Shown here in pieces: positions 34,993 to 44,121 of a stretch of DNA of 64,000 bases; the first letter of the stretch is position 1; each line of letters starts with the position of its first letter. The stretch covers positions 124,001-188,000 of the forward strand of contig JAJRRO010000046.1 in the NCBI GenBank assembly GCA_024279425.1, written 5' to 3'. A program made the position numbers and the translations under genes. Under the pieces are notes generated by a model, which had not been told where the DNA came from, ran no database searches, and was given only the letters and a program-made list of their open reading frames with translations. Source of the stretch: Bacteroidota bacterium. Its GTDB lineage: Bacteria; Bacteroidota; Bacteroidia; Flavobacteriales; Flavobacteriaceae.

Positions 34993-36234
34993 TCAGTCGT
35001 AAAGAAGATATTTCGCTCTCGTTTTTTTGAACTTCTCCAAGTCGGGTTGCCAAGTTTTCTTTATTTCTTCTTCCGAAAGTCCAGCTTCAATTTGTTCTTG
35101 CAATTTTTCGGTGCCGGCATGTTTTGTGAATCCGGCAGTATTGAAAACCGACTTTTTATCTTTGGTATTTTTATAGGCATCAATAAGCCACTTCAAAGAC
35201 ACCTCGCTCATTTTGGGAATCTTTGATAAATCTTTTCCGTAGCAGACCTTGCCATCTTCTTTTGGGTTTTTTGAACCAAAATTAGGTTTTGGCCAGTATC
35301 TAAAACTGTATTGGGTACTATCTAAAAATGATGCCCCATACCGTTGAAATTGAAATTCTGTTCCTCTGCCAGCATTTATATTTGTGCCTTCGAACAATCC
35401 AAGACTTGGATATAGGTCTATGGCTTTATCATTGGGTAGATTTGGCGAAGGTCGTATGCTTAGATGGTATTCATCCGTATGTTCATAGTTCTTTAACTTA
35501 ATAACCGTAAGATTGGACTTTAAGTCATTATCCAAACAACCTTCCTCATTGATCATGTGGGCATATTCACCTATGGTCATTCCATAAACCAAAGGTATGG
35601 TGGTCATCCCCAAAAAACCTGTATTTTCTTTTTCCATTGTAGGCCCATCTATGTAATGGGCGTTAGGATTGGGGCGATCCAAAACAAGTATAGGTATATT
35701 ACTCTTGGCACAGGCTTCCATGGCCAGTTGTAAAGTGGCAATATAAGTGTAAAACCGAACACCGACGTCCTGTATATCAAAAAGAACAATATCTAAGTCC
35801 TGCAAAAGTTCTTTGGAAGGCTTTCTGTTTTTTCCATAGAGCGAAATGAGGGGTAGCCCAGTCTTGGAATCCAGTCCATCTTTTACTTTTTCGCCAGCAT
35901 CGGCTTGTCCTCGAAAACCATGTTCTGGTGCGAAGACCTTTTTAATGTCTATTTTCAAACTTAAAAGGGAGTCAACCAAATGGGTATAGCGACCTTCACT
36001 TTTAAAAATGACACTTGTTTGGTTGGCAATGATTCCCACGCTCTTTCCTTGCAGCAAATGAATATATTCAGAGGTTCTATTGGCGGCAACAACTATGGGA
36101 GCATTTTGCGCAATGGAGGAGTTGTCCAAAGTAACTTCTTGAACATTCTTAGCCGATTTTTCGCTGTTTCTACACGCCGTGAGTGCTAAAACCCACAAGA
36201 AAACTGTACTTTTGAAACTGGATAAAGACACCAT
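34993..36234 (-). CDS. NamZ-type exo-beta-N-acetylmuramidase (DUF1343)
   Basis: The product of 413 residues has a lipoprotein-like signal (TVFLWVLALTACR) and the DUF1343 pattern: GKSVGIIANQTSV, KVFAPEHGFRGQADAGEKV, LVFDIQDVGVRFYTYIATL (here VLFDIQDVGVRFYTYIATL), PILVLDRPNPN and LGLFEGTNINAGRGTEFQFQ. NamZ removes N-acetylmuramic acid from non-reducing ends of peptidoglycan fragments, as known for Tannerella. It should act in the periplasm in cell-wall recycling. It is divergent from the FtsX-type permease with only 3 bp between start codons, so promoters must overlap coding DNA. Confidence 0.9.
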   Translation of the reverse strand: MVSLSSFKSTVFLWVLALTACRNSEKSAKNVQEVTLDNSSIAQNAPIVVAANRTSEYIHLLQGKSVGIIANQTSVIFKSEGRYTHLVDSLLSLKIDIKKVFAPEHGFRGQADAGEKVKDGLDSKTGLPLISLYGKNRKPSKELLQDLDIVLFDIQDVGVRFYTYIATLQLAMEACAKSNIPILVLDRPNPNAHYIDGPTMEKENTGFLGMTTIPLVYGMTIGEYAHMINEEGCLDNDLKSNLTVIKLKNYEHTDEYHLSIRPSPNLPNDKAIDLYPSLGLFEGTNINAGRGTEFQFQRYGASFLDSTQYSFRYWPKPNFGSKNPKEDGKVCYGKDLSKIPKMSEVSLKWLIDAYKNTKDKKSVFNTAGFTKHAGTEKLQEQIEAGLSEEEIKKTWQPDLEKFKKTRAKYLLYD

Positions 36235-36237
36235 AAT

Positions 36238-37476
36238 TTGAATTTAGAATATTTTATAGCCAAAAGACTCATTAGGGGTAAAGAGCATAAAATTAGTATA
36301 TCTGCACCAATAATAAAAATTGCAATAACCGCTATTGCCATTAGTGTTTTTATGATGTTGATGGCCATTGCGACAGGTGTTGGCCTAAAGCATAAGATTC
36401 GTGAGAAGGTAGTTGCATTTAATGGCCATATCCAAATTTATAACTACGACAATAATACTTCTGATGTTTCGGTAGTTCCCGTATCCATAGAGCAGGAGTT
36501 TTATCCTGAATTTAATTCAGTTGAAGGCGTTTCCCATGTTCAAGCTGTGGCTACCAAAGGTGGAATAATTAGAACGGAAAATACCTTTGAAGGATTTATA
36601 GCCAAAGGGGTAGGGGATGATTATAATTGGAATATTTTCAAGGAGTATCTGGTAGCTGGCCAATTGCCGGACTATTCAGGAGAAGTGAACACCCAAGTGT
36701 TAGTATCACGGTTCATGGCCAATCGCTTGCAGTTAAAGGTCGGCGATTCATTTTCCGCTTTTTTTCCAAAGGAAGAAGATCCGTTAAAACCCAACCAACG
36801 CAAATTTACCCTTGTGGGTATCTATGATAGTGGTTTTGAAGAGATTGATAGTATGTATGTCTTTGTTGACATACGGCATATTCAGCGTATGAATAAATGG
36901 GATGCGGACCAAGTTGGAAACTTTGAGGTTTTTTTGGAAAGTTTCGATCAACTGGATGAAAAAATAAAAGAGATCTACGGAAAGACAGTGTCTACACTTG
37001 ACGCTCAAACCATAACCAATAAGTATTATAAGATTTTTGAATGGATCGATCTTTTTGATTTCAATATTGCCTTGATTATCGGTATTATGGTTATTGTGGG
37101 AGGTATTAATATGATAACGGCCTTGTTGGTTCTTATTTTGGAGCGCACTCAAATGATAGGGATTTTAAAAGCTTTAGGCTCTGCCAATTGGAGTATTCGA
37201 AAGGTGTTTTTGTACAATGCTACTTATTTGATAGCCATTGGCCTATTCTGGGGCAATGTATTAGGACTGGGACTTATATGGGTACAACAAAAATATCAGG
37301 TACTTAAATTTCCGAATCCTAAGGAATATTATATGGACTATATACCGGTTCATATTGATATTTCTACAGTGTTGATTCTCAATATTGGGGTTTTGATTCT
37401 TTGTATGCTAATGCTAATGGTACCTTCATACATTATCACTAAAATAAACCCGGTGAAGGCGATAAAGTTCGAGTAG
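36238..37476 (+). CDS. FtsX-like ABC transporter permease (LolC/E-like)
   Basis: The start is TTG (36238), giving MNLEYFIAKRLIRGKEHKIS, which is the usual N-terminus of this family. The product of 412 residues has one N-terminal helix (IKIAITAIAISVFMMLMAIA), a periplasmic MacB-like domain of ~230 residues, and three C-terminal helices with the FtsX motif TQMIGILKALGSANWSIRKV. In LolCDE it would help release lipoproteins from the inner membrane; the matching ATPase gene is not in the window. Its start codon is 3 bp from that of the divergent namZ-like gene. Confidence 0.88.
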   Translation: MNLEYFIAKRLIRGKEHKISISAPIIKIAITAIAISVFMMLMAIATGVGLKHKIREKVVAFNGHIQIYNYDNNTSDVSVVPVSIEQEFYPEFNSVEGVSHVQAVATKGGIIRTENTFEGFIAKGVGDDYNWNIFKEYLVAGQLPDYSGEVNTQVLVSRFMANRLQLKVGDSFSAFFPKEEDPLKPNQRKFTLVGIYDSGFEEIDSMYVFVDIRHIQRMNKWDADQVGNFEVFLESFDQLDEKIKEIYGKTVSTLDAQTITNKYYKIFEWIDLFDFNIALIIGIMVIVGGINMITALLVLILERTQMIGILKALGSANWSIRKVFLYNATYLIAIGLFWGNVLGLGLIWVQQKYQVLKFPNPKEYYMDYIPVHIDISTVLILNIGVLILCMLMLMVPSYIITKINPVKAIKFE

Positions 37477-37545
37477 AAGCTCAGTGATATCATACAATCG
37501 AGAAGCGTGGGACAAAGGAATTTCTCAATATGTGGTGCATATGTT

Positions 37546-37704
37546 GAACTCGTTTACACTTTATGGATTGTAGTGAAAATCAGGGCTTTTGTGTCCGCTT
37601 GAAAACTTTTTTAAGTTGCATAGTAGGGCTACGGAAAGAAAAAAGACAAAAAGCAGGTGCAAAAGAGAAATTTTTTAGCTAATTGAAAAAAATTAAACGA
37701 GTTC
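37546..37704. mobile_element. 159-bp MITE-like element, copy A
   Basis: The element is bounded by gaactcgttta and its reverse complement taaacgagttc. Its whole length aligns with 61970-62130. Shared internal landmarks are ggattgtag, cttttttaagttgcatag, gctacgga and aaaaagacaaaaagc. It ends 34 nt before the M20 peptidase start codon. There is no open frame inside. Confidence 0.75.
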
Positions 37705-37738
37705 ATTAACTATTTTTTTATTAAACCCTTAGCAGATT

Positions 37739-39037
37739 ATGAATACTAGAGCAATACTTCCATCCATCTTTATTTTTCTTTTTTGTTTCCAGGTTTCGGC
37801 CCAGAGGCTATCAAGAACCGAGAAGAAATTAGTCAAAACTATTGAGGCAAATAATGCCAAGGCTATTACATTCTTGGAGAGAACCGTGAATATTAATAGT
37901 GGCACTTTAAATGCAAAAGGTGTTAAGCAGCTTGGAGAGGTGTTTGGATCGGCCTTCAAAACCATAGGCTTTGAGACCTCATGGATTGATATGCCTTTGG
38001 AAATGAACAGAGCAGGGCATCTGTTTGCTGAAACAAAAGGAACTAAGGGAAAGAGATTGTTACTTATAGGACATCTGGATACGGTTTTTGAAGAAGACAG
38101 TCCATTCCAATCATTTGAAATGGTCAATGACAGTATTGCCCATGCTCCTGGCGGAAATGATATGAAAGGAGGGGATGTGATCGTGCTTTTTGCATTAAAG
38201 GCCCTGCATGAAAACGGACTTCTTAATAATGCCCAGATCATTGTGGCATTCACAGGAGACGAGGAGAGCACGGGAAAACCCTTGGATATTAGTAGGAGGG
38301 ATTTGGTGAATGCCGCCAAGCGCAGTGATATTGCTTTGGGCTTTGAAACCTCGACAGGATTTAATTATGCAACCGTGGCACGCAGGGGATCATCGGGCTG
38401 GGAGGTTGAGGTTGAGGGTAAACGTGCCCATTCATCAGGTATTTTTAATGAAAAGGTGGGTGCCGGAGCCATTTTTGAAATGTCACGAATTTTAAATGGA
38501 TTTTACAATGAAGTCCGAGGTGAAGAATACTTGACCTTTAATCCTGGGATGCTGCTGGGAGGGACCTTTTTAGATTATGACATAAAAACCGGAAAGGGTA
38601 ATGCTTTTGGAAAAAGTAATGTGGTTGCCCAAACGGCTATCGTAAAAGGTGGATTGAGATTTATGTCGGAAGAACAAAAAGAAAATGCACGGGGTCAAAT
38701 GCGGGCAATAGTCGCCAATAATCTTCCAAATACTTCAGCAAAAATCAAATTTACCGATAGCTACCCCGCGATGGGTCCTACCCGGGGAAATAAAGATTTG
38801 TTGAAGCAATTGAACCAAGTGAGTTTGGCTTTGGAGCAGGGTAAGGTTTTGGCCTATGACCCTGGAAAGCGCGGAGCAGCGGACACTTCATTTGTTGCGG
38901 TTTATGTTGATTGTTTGGATGGATTAGGGACTATCGGGTCCGGGGCACATACTCCTCAAGAAACGGTTAATTTGAATACGATTGAGGCCTTGACCAAACG
39001 CGCGGCGGTATTGATTTACCGTCTCATTAACCAATAA
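37739..39037 (+). CDS. M20-family metallopeptidase (carboxypeptidase G2-like), secreted
   Basis: The product of 432 residues has a signal peptide (LPSIFIFLFCFQVSAQ). The di-zinc site is visible as GHLDTVFEEDSPF (His, Asp), GGNDMKGGDVIV (bridging Asp) and AFTGDEESTGKPLD (catalytic and metal Glu), followed by GFETSTGFNYATVARRGSSG and the dimerisation domain. The last His is in GSGAHTPQETVNL. It should cleave C-terminal amino acids from peptides or folate-like compounds in the periplasm. A MITE-like element lies directly upstream; the mutarotase gene follows after 3 nt. Confidence 0.93.
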   Translation: MNTRAILPSIFIFLFCFQVSAQRLSRTEKKLVKTIEANNAKAITFLERTVNINSGTLNAKGVKQLGEVFGSAFKTIGFETSWIDMPLEMNRAGHLFAETKGTKGKRLLLIGHLDTVFEEDSPFQSFEMVNDSIAHAPGGNDMKGGDVIVLFALKALHENGLLNNAQIIVAFTGDEESTGKPLDISRRDLVNAAKRSDIALGFETSTGFNYATVARRGSSGWEVEVEGKRAHSSGIFNEKVGAGAIFEMSRILNGFYNEVRGEEYLTFNPGMLLGGTFLDYDIKTGKGNAFGKSNVVAQTAIVKGGLRFMSEEQKENARGQMRAIVANNLPNTSAKIKFTDSYPAMGPTRGNKDLLKQLNQVSLALEQGKVLAYDPGKRGAADTSFVAVYVDCLDGLGTIGSGAHTPQETVNLNTIEALTKRAAVLIYRLINQ

Positions 39038-39040
39038 AGG

Positions 39041-39817
39041 ATGATTGTATTAAAGTCAGATGATCAAATAGTTAAAATTGATATGGGTGAATTAGTTGGT
39101 TATGAGGTTGATGGCCATGAATTCATACATCAAAAAGGAAGTCCGGGATGGCGAAATTCAGATACAGAGATGTTTCCGATTATCGGTCCAACGGCTGAAG
39201 CGGATTTCAAGGTTAAAACACTTTACGGGAATGCAATACAAGACCAACATGGGCTTTTAAGGGAGCTTGAGTATGTTGTTGTTCATCGATCTGATCGAAT
39301 AGTCGTTTTTGAGAAAGAATATAGGGCTGGTACCAAGGTCAAGAATTCTAAGTATCCAGAAAAATCATGGGTTGAGGACTTGTCCTGGCCTTATAGTTTT
39401 AGGTTTCTAAAAACAGTTCAACTCAATGAGAAAGGACTAAAAATAACATTCAATATTTCAGGGGAAAGAGGTATGCCTTTTATGTTGGGGTATCATCCTG
39501 CATTTAAACTTTATCTTGAAAGTACGCTGATTGAGGCATTTGACAAGAGCATATCAATACCTGAAATAATGAAAGCCGGAAGCAAGGCACTGCAAGTTGC
39601 GGATTGTGAGGTGATTACTTTGAAAGATGTCAAAAATCTAACCATTAGAACCGAAGGTTTTGGTAATTTTATGCTATGGACGGAAGTGACCAATATGCTT
39701 TGTATTGAGCCAATTACTTTTTATCCCTATGCTGTGGAACAACAGAATTTGGATCAGGGGTTTATGATATTAAATAAGGATGAAGCTGAATTTGTCGTAG
39801 AATTACTTCCATTTTGA
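39041..39817 (+). CDS. Aldose 1-epimerase / galactose mutarotase-like protein
   Basis: The product of 258 residues has the beta-supersandwich pattern of this family: HEFIHQKGSPGWRNSDTEMF, FPIIGPTAE, a DQHGLLRELEY segment with His, PFMLGYHPAFKL and FMLWTEVTNMLCIEPITFYP with the catalytic Glu. It should interconvert sugar anomers in the cytosol. It starts 3 nt after the M20 peptidase stop and is likely in the same operon. Confidence 0.88.
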   Translation: MIVLKSDDQIVKIDMGELVGYEVDGHEFIHQKGSPGWRNSDTEMFPIIGPTAEADFKVKTLYGNAIQDQHGLLRELEYVVVHRSDRIVVFEKEYRAGTKVKNSKYPEKSWVEDLSWPYSFRFLKTVQLNEKGLKITFNISGERGMPFMLGYHPAFKLYLESTLIEAFDKSISIPEIMKAGSKALQVADCEVITLKDVKNLTIRTEGFGNFMLWTEVTNMLCIEPITFYPYAVEQQNLDQGFMILNKDEAEFVVELLPF

Positions 39818-39853
39818 AAGGACAAACAACTTATTAATTATAAAAAGAACCAG

Positions 39854-40444
39854 ATGAAATTTTATTTGACCTTAATCACGATATTGCTGACAAGTTTAAC
39901 ATTTGCACAAGAAACCATGAAAGAAACATTACCCTATAAGACTATACCTAAGGCCCCGGAAACGTATACGGCCGCCAATGTAACGGCGCGAATGATCGAC
40001 GGCCTTGGTTTCCGCTATTATTGGGCGACCGAGACGCTTTCAAACGAAGACCTTAGGTATAGGCCAAATGCAGAAGGACGATCTATTGCAGAAACCATGG
40101 AGCATATTTACAATCTATCACGGACCATACTTAATTCGGCAAAGAAAGTGCCCAATGACCGAACCCTAAAACAAGACAAACCCAAAATCGCGGACTTGAG
40201 AAAACGCACGCTTGAAAATTTAGAAATGGCAAGTGGACTGATTAAAAAATCGACAGATTTGTCGGAGCATAAGATTGTTTTCATCAATGCTAAGGGTTCT
40301 AGCGAGTTCCCGTTTTGGAATCAAATCAACGGTCCTATTGAAGATGCTGTTTGGCATGCCGGCCAAATTGTACTGCTGCGTCGTTCTGCAGGAAATCCTT
40401 TCAATTCCAAGGTTAGCGTTTTTATGGGAAATGTAAGGGATTAA
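39854..40444 (+). CDS. DinB-family protein with signal peptide
   Basis: The product of 196 residues begins with a signal peptide (LTLITILLTSLTFAQ) and is followed by a DinB/YfiT-like four-helix bundle: MIDGLGFRYYWATETLSNED, RSIAETMEHIYNLSRTI with a metal-ligand His, and DAVWHAGQIVLLRRSAGNP with a second His. DinB-like proteins are metal-dependent, many act as thiol transferases; a secreted form is less common. It lies in the M20-mutarotase-GNAT run. Confidence 0.85.
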   Translation: MKFYLTLITILLTSLTFAQETMKETLPYKTIPKAPETYTAANVTARMIDGLGFRYYWATETLSNEDLRYRPNAEGRSIAETMEHIYNLSRTILNSAKKVPNDRTLKQDKPKIADLRKRTLENLEMASGLIKKSTDLSEHKIVFINAKGSSEFPFWNQINGPIEDAVWHAGQIVLLRRSAGNPFNSKVSVFMGNVRD

Positions 40445-40446
40445 CA

Positions 40447-40899
40447 GTGGTCAAAATTATTAGAACCAGTTCTGAGAATCAAGATTTTATTGATCTTGTA
40501 AAACTTCTTGATGCTGATTTGGCTGAAAGGGATGGGGATGACCATGCTTTTTATGATCACTTCAATAGTATCGATGGTATCAAACATGCCATTATACTGT
40601 ATGAAAATGGTAAACCTGTGGGCTGTGGTGGTATTAAGGAGTTTGAACCTGATACCATGGAGGTAAAACGCATGTATACCAAACCGGAAAGTAGGGGCAA
40701 GGGCTTTGCTTCTGAAATATTAATGGAGCTGGAATACTGGACAACTGAAATGTCTTATGAAAAGTGTATTTTGGAAACGGGAAAAAGACAACCTGAGGCA
40801 ATTGCGCTTTATGCTAGAAATGGGTATAAGGTTATGCATAATTATGGCCAATATGCTGGTATTGAGAACAGTGTTTGTTTCGAAAAAATATTGAATTAA
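40447..40899 (+). CDS. GNAT-family N-acetyltransferase
   Basis: The product of 150 residues starts with GTG, 2 nt after the DinB stop. The acetyl-CoA-binding motif A is VKRMYTKPESRGKGFASEIL and motif B is ETGKRQPEAIALYARNGYKV. It should acetylate an amine in the cytosol; the substrate is unknown. It is the last gene of the run that starts with the M20 peptidase. Confidence 0.9.
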   Translation: MVKIIRTSSENQDFIDLVKLLDADLAERDGDDHAFYDHFNSIDGIKHAIILYENGKPVGCGGIKEFEPDTMEVKRMYTKPESRGKGFASEILMELEYWTTEMSYEKCILETGKRQPEAIALYARNGYKVMHNYGQYAGIENSVCFEKILN

Positions 40900-41029
40900 T
40901 TAGCATAGTATGACGATTATCATGTTTTTTTCCAATAATAGGCATTAGTTTTGTACTTTTTTGGATACTTTTCAAACGTAATGATGAAGGGGTATCTTAA
41001 AAAATTTTAACCTATTTATCAATGAATTT

Positions 41030-42859
41030 ATGACAAAAGCGCACTCATTCCATATTCCTGTTATGGGCATTGGATTTACTATTGATACCCCCTTGAAAGT
41101 TGCCCAATATGGTATTGATTCGGTTATATCGCTCGTAGATGACATTCTTCTTGAAAAACTGAGAAAGATGTATTGCGAGCTATACGAACTTCCTTATAAA
41201 GAGATTACGGATAAAATTGAGGATTTTAGGGCTAAGAGAATTACATCTTATCTCAACTTGATCAATGATCTGACCGAAAATAAATTTAAGGAATTAAAGA
41301 ATGCCACCATTGACAAAGGCAATGAACTAAGGGAGTATTTAAATATGTTGCCAGATGGTACGACCTTAAAAAAAGAATTCAAGGACCTAACGGACAAATA
41401 TCTTAATATAAATGATGCGAGTAGCTGGATAAAGGATAATTTATCTATAGGTAGTATAGATGTCAATATTATGACCAAGATAGATAAGGTCAACTACGTA
41501 AAGGGAGAGAAACTATCCTCAGAATTTAACGATGCACATGCCGCCCTAAGGGGGTTTGCCCAAAGCGACCTTGAGTCCTCTGTAATTCTATCCGCAGGAA
41601 TGAATCCGAGGTTATATGGTTATATAGAACAATTTGAGGATTTTTATCCAGATGAAAATGGGTATGTAAAAAAGAAGCTCGTATTAAAGGTAAGTGATTA
41701 TAGATCTGCGTCTATCCAAGGTAAATTTTTGGCAAAAAAAGGAATTTGGGTTTCTGAATATAGAGTAGAATCGGGGTTAAATTGTGGCGGGCATGCATTT
41801 GCCACCGATGGATATCTCCTTGGACCTGTATTGGCCGAGTTTAGGGATAAAAGAGAAGAATTGATACAATCAACGTACGAAGTTTTGGTACAAGCGCTGA
41901 ACAACAAGGGCAGAACTGTTCCAAGAACAACCTTACCGTTGAAAATTACGGCCCAAGGAGGTGTTGGTACAGCAGAAGAACACCAATTTCTAATTGATAC
42001 CTACAATTTGGATTCAGTGGGTTGGGGGACGCCATTCCTTTTAGTTCCCGAAGCAACAAGCGTAGATGATTCTACTTTGGAAAAATTGATTGGAGCAAAG
42101 GAAGACGATTTGTATTTGAGCCATATCTCCCCACTTGGAGTTCCGTTCAATAGTTTAAGGGGTAATACCAAGGATGTTGAAAAAGCAACTCTGATTGAAA
42201 AGGGAAGGCCCGGTAGTTCGTGCCCAAGAAAATTCGTTTCTTTGAATACAGAATTTACTGATAAAGCCATTTGCGTGGCCTCTCGTCAATATCAACATTT
42301 GAAGTTAAAGGAGTTAAAAAAGGACGGAATTTCTTCGGAAGCCTATACTAGGGAATATAATAAAATAGTGGACAAATCATGTATCTGTGTAGGTTTGGGC
42401 ACTTCGGCCTTATTGGTGAATGATTTGAACACCAAGGTTGAAGGAGAAGGTGTTTCAATATGTCCAGGACCGAATATGGCCTATTTTTCCAAATCAATGA
42501 GTCTAAAGGAAATTACGGATCATATTTACGGAAGGACCAATGTGATAACTAGATCTGATCGTCCCAACATGTTTATAAAAGAGTTGTCGATTTATATTGA
42601 TTATTTAAAAAACAAGATTGCGGAAACACGTGATGTCCTAAATAAGAAGCAAGAAAAGTACCTCTTCACTTTCGTGAATAACTTAAAAGAAGGGGTCAAC
42701 TATTATGAAAGCTTGTTTAATGCATCAAAAAGTATAGTTGAGGATGCAAAATCCCTGATTTTGGATGAATTAAATGCAAGTAGGCAAACTTTACAATTGA
42801 TACAGGTAGAAATTGAGAACTTGATCGCTTCCAAAAATATGATTGGGACTGGAGTTTAA
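41030..42859 (+). CDS. Conserved protein of unknown function, 609 residues (FMN-TIM-barrel-like core)
   Basis: I do not recognise a characterised family. The N-terminus VMGIGFTIDTPLKVAQYGID and the central LPLKITAQGGVGTAEEHQFL, VGWGTPFLLVPEA resemble phosphate-binding parts of nitronate-monooxygenase or glutamate-synthase-like FMN barrels. Cysteines occur in conserved-looking contexts: SGLNCGGHAFATDGY, GSSCPRKFVSL, DKSCICVGLGTSALL and SICPGPNMAYFSKSMS; they might hold an Fe-S cluster. The last ~100 residues form a long coiled coil (YIDYLKNKIAETRDVLNKKQ). No signal peptide, so cytosolic. It stands upstream of the peroxidase-SulP-persulfide genes, with 54 nt to the peroxidase. Confidence 0.75.
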   Translation: MTKAHSFHIPVMGIGFTIDTPLKVAQYGIDSVISLVDDILLEKLRKMYCELYELPYKEITDKIEDFRAKRITSYLNLINDLTENKFKELKNATIDKGNELREYLNMLPDGTTLKKEFKDLTDKYLNINDASSWIKDNLSIGSIDVNIMTKIDKVNYVKGEKLSSEFNDAHAALRGFAQSDLESSVILSAGMNPRLYGYIEQFEDFYPDENGYVKKKLVLKVSDYRSASIQGKFLAKKGIWVSEYRVESGLNCGGHAFATDGYLLGPVLAEFRDKREELIQSTYEVLVQALNNKGRTVPRTTLPLKITAQGGVGTAEEHQFLIDTYNLDSVGWGTPFLLVPEATSVDDSTLEKLIGAKEDDLYLSHISPLGVPFNSLRGNTKDVEKATLIEKGRPGSSCPRKFVSLNTEFTDKAICVASRQYQHLKLKELKKDGISSEAYTREYNKIVDKSCICVGLGTSALLVNDLNTKVEGEGVSICPGPNMAYFSKSMSLKEITDHIYGRTNVITRSDRPNMFIKELSIYIDYLKNKIAETRDVLNKKQEKYLFTFVNNLKEGVNYYESLFNASKSIVEDAKSLILDELNASRQTLQLIQVEIENLIASKNMIGTGV

Positions 42860-42913
42860 GCCGATTGATTCTTTCGATGTATATTGGGCGATAGACCTTA
42901 ACAAACTTTTGCA

Positions 42914-44092
42914 ATGAGAAGTAATTATTTGGTTGCATTACTCTTTTTTCTGCAAATCCTTTGGATGGGTTGTGGAGAGTCTGTTTCCAAAAATGAAGAC
43001 GTAAAAAAAACTCTGAGGCTTTCTACCACCATTACTGCATTACCCAAAATTGTAAAATCACCTAAGGATAATCCACTTACTAGTGAAAAACATGAACTTG
43101 GACGATTATTGTTTTACGATCCCATTCTCTCAGGAAGTAAGGATGTGGCCTGTGCAACCTGTCATCACCCCGATAATGGCTATGCCGAGTTCTTGGATAT
43201 TTCAATAGGTCCAAATTCCAAAGGGCTAGGAAGTAAAAGAAAGTTCAATACTCCAAATGATATACCTTTTGTAAAACGTAACTCCCAAACCATCATTAAC
43301 ACGGCATTTAATGGAATAAACACCTATAGTAGATACAATCCTGCAAATGCCCCAATGTTCTGGGACAATAGGGTGAAAAGTTTGGAACAACAAGCTTTGG
43401 AACCGATAAAGGCTTTTGAGGAAATGCGCGGGCATGATTTTTCGGAAACTGAAATTTTGGATGAGGTTGTTGGCCGTTTAAATAAAATCCCGGAATATCG
43501 GGAATTATTTAAGAAGGCCTTTGGTACTGAGGAGGTCAATATTGAGAATCTTGGAAAGGCAATTGCGACTTTTGAACGTAGTTTGGTCACCAATAACTCT
43601 CGTTTTGACAAGTATATGCGAGGGGATAATGATGCCATCTTGATTTCAGAAAAAGAAGGTTTTGAGCTTTTTAAGAAAGTTGGCTGCGCCAATTGTCATA
43701 ATGGACCTATGTTCTCTGATTACAAGGTCCACGTGCTCAGTGCCCCAAAGAATAATAAACTGCGTACTCCGGATATGGGCGTAAAAGATAGCTTCGGATT
43801 TAGGACGCCATCCTTAAGAAATCTTAGATTCACAGCACCTTACATGCACAATGGGAGTCTAAAAACCTTAAAAAGAGTATTGGAGTTTTATGAAGATATC
43901 TCAAATGGGAAAAGCAGACATCCTTTGGTTGCTAAAGAACAATTTGATCCTTTGGTTCGGGAATTGGAACTGAGCGTAAAGGAAATGTCACTTATTATAT
44001 CCTTTTTGAACACCCTTAATGATGATAGCTTTGACAAAACTTTTCCGGAAAACGTTCCTAGTGGTTTACCTGTGGGAGGGAATATTCATTGA
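42914..44092 (+). CDS. Di-haem cytochrome c peroxidase (MauG/CcpA family), lipoprotein
   Basis: The product of 392 residues has a lipoprotein signal (ALLFFLQILWMGC). Two c-type haem sites are present: CATCHHPDNGYAEF near residue 76 and CANCHNGPMFSDY near residue 259, followed by TPSLRNLRFTAPYMHNGSLK with the distal Met region. It should reduce hydrogen peroxide with electrons from small cytochromes in the periplasm; MauG-like oxidation of a protein is the alternative. Its stop overlaps a TTG codon of the SulP frame. Confidence 0.93.
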   Translation: MRSNYLVALLFFLQILWMGCGESVSKNEDVKKTLRLSTTITALPKIVKSPKDNPLTSEKHELGRLLFYDPILSGSKDVACATCHHPDNGYAEFLDISIGPNSKGLGSKRKFNTPNDIPFVKRNSQTIINTAFNGINTYSRYNPANAPMFWDNRVKSLEQQALEPIKAFEEMRGHDFSETEILDEVVGRLNKIPEYRELFKKAFGTEEVNIENLGKAIATFERSLVTNNSRFDKYMRGDNDAILISEKEGFELFKKVGCANCHNGPMFSDYKVHVLSAPKNNKLRTPDMGVKDSFGFRTPSLRNLRFTAPYMHNGSLKTLKRVLEFYEDISNGKSRHPLVAKEQFDPLVRELELSVKEMSLIISFLNTLNDDSFDKTFPENVPSGLPVGGNIH

Positions 44093-44121
44093 AAATTAGC
44101 CGTTTTGCTTACATTTGGATA

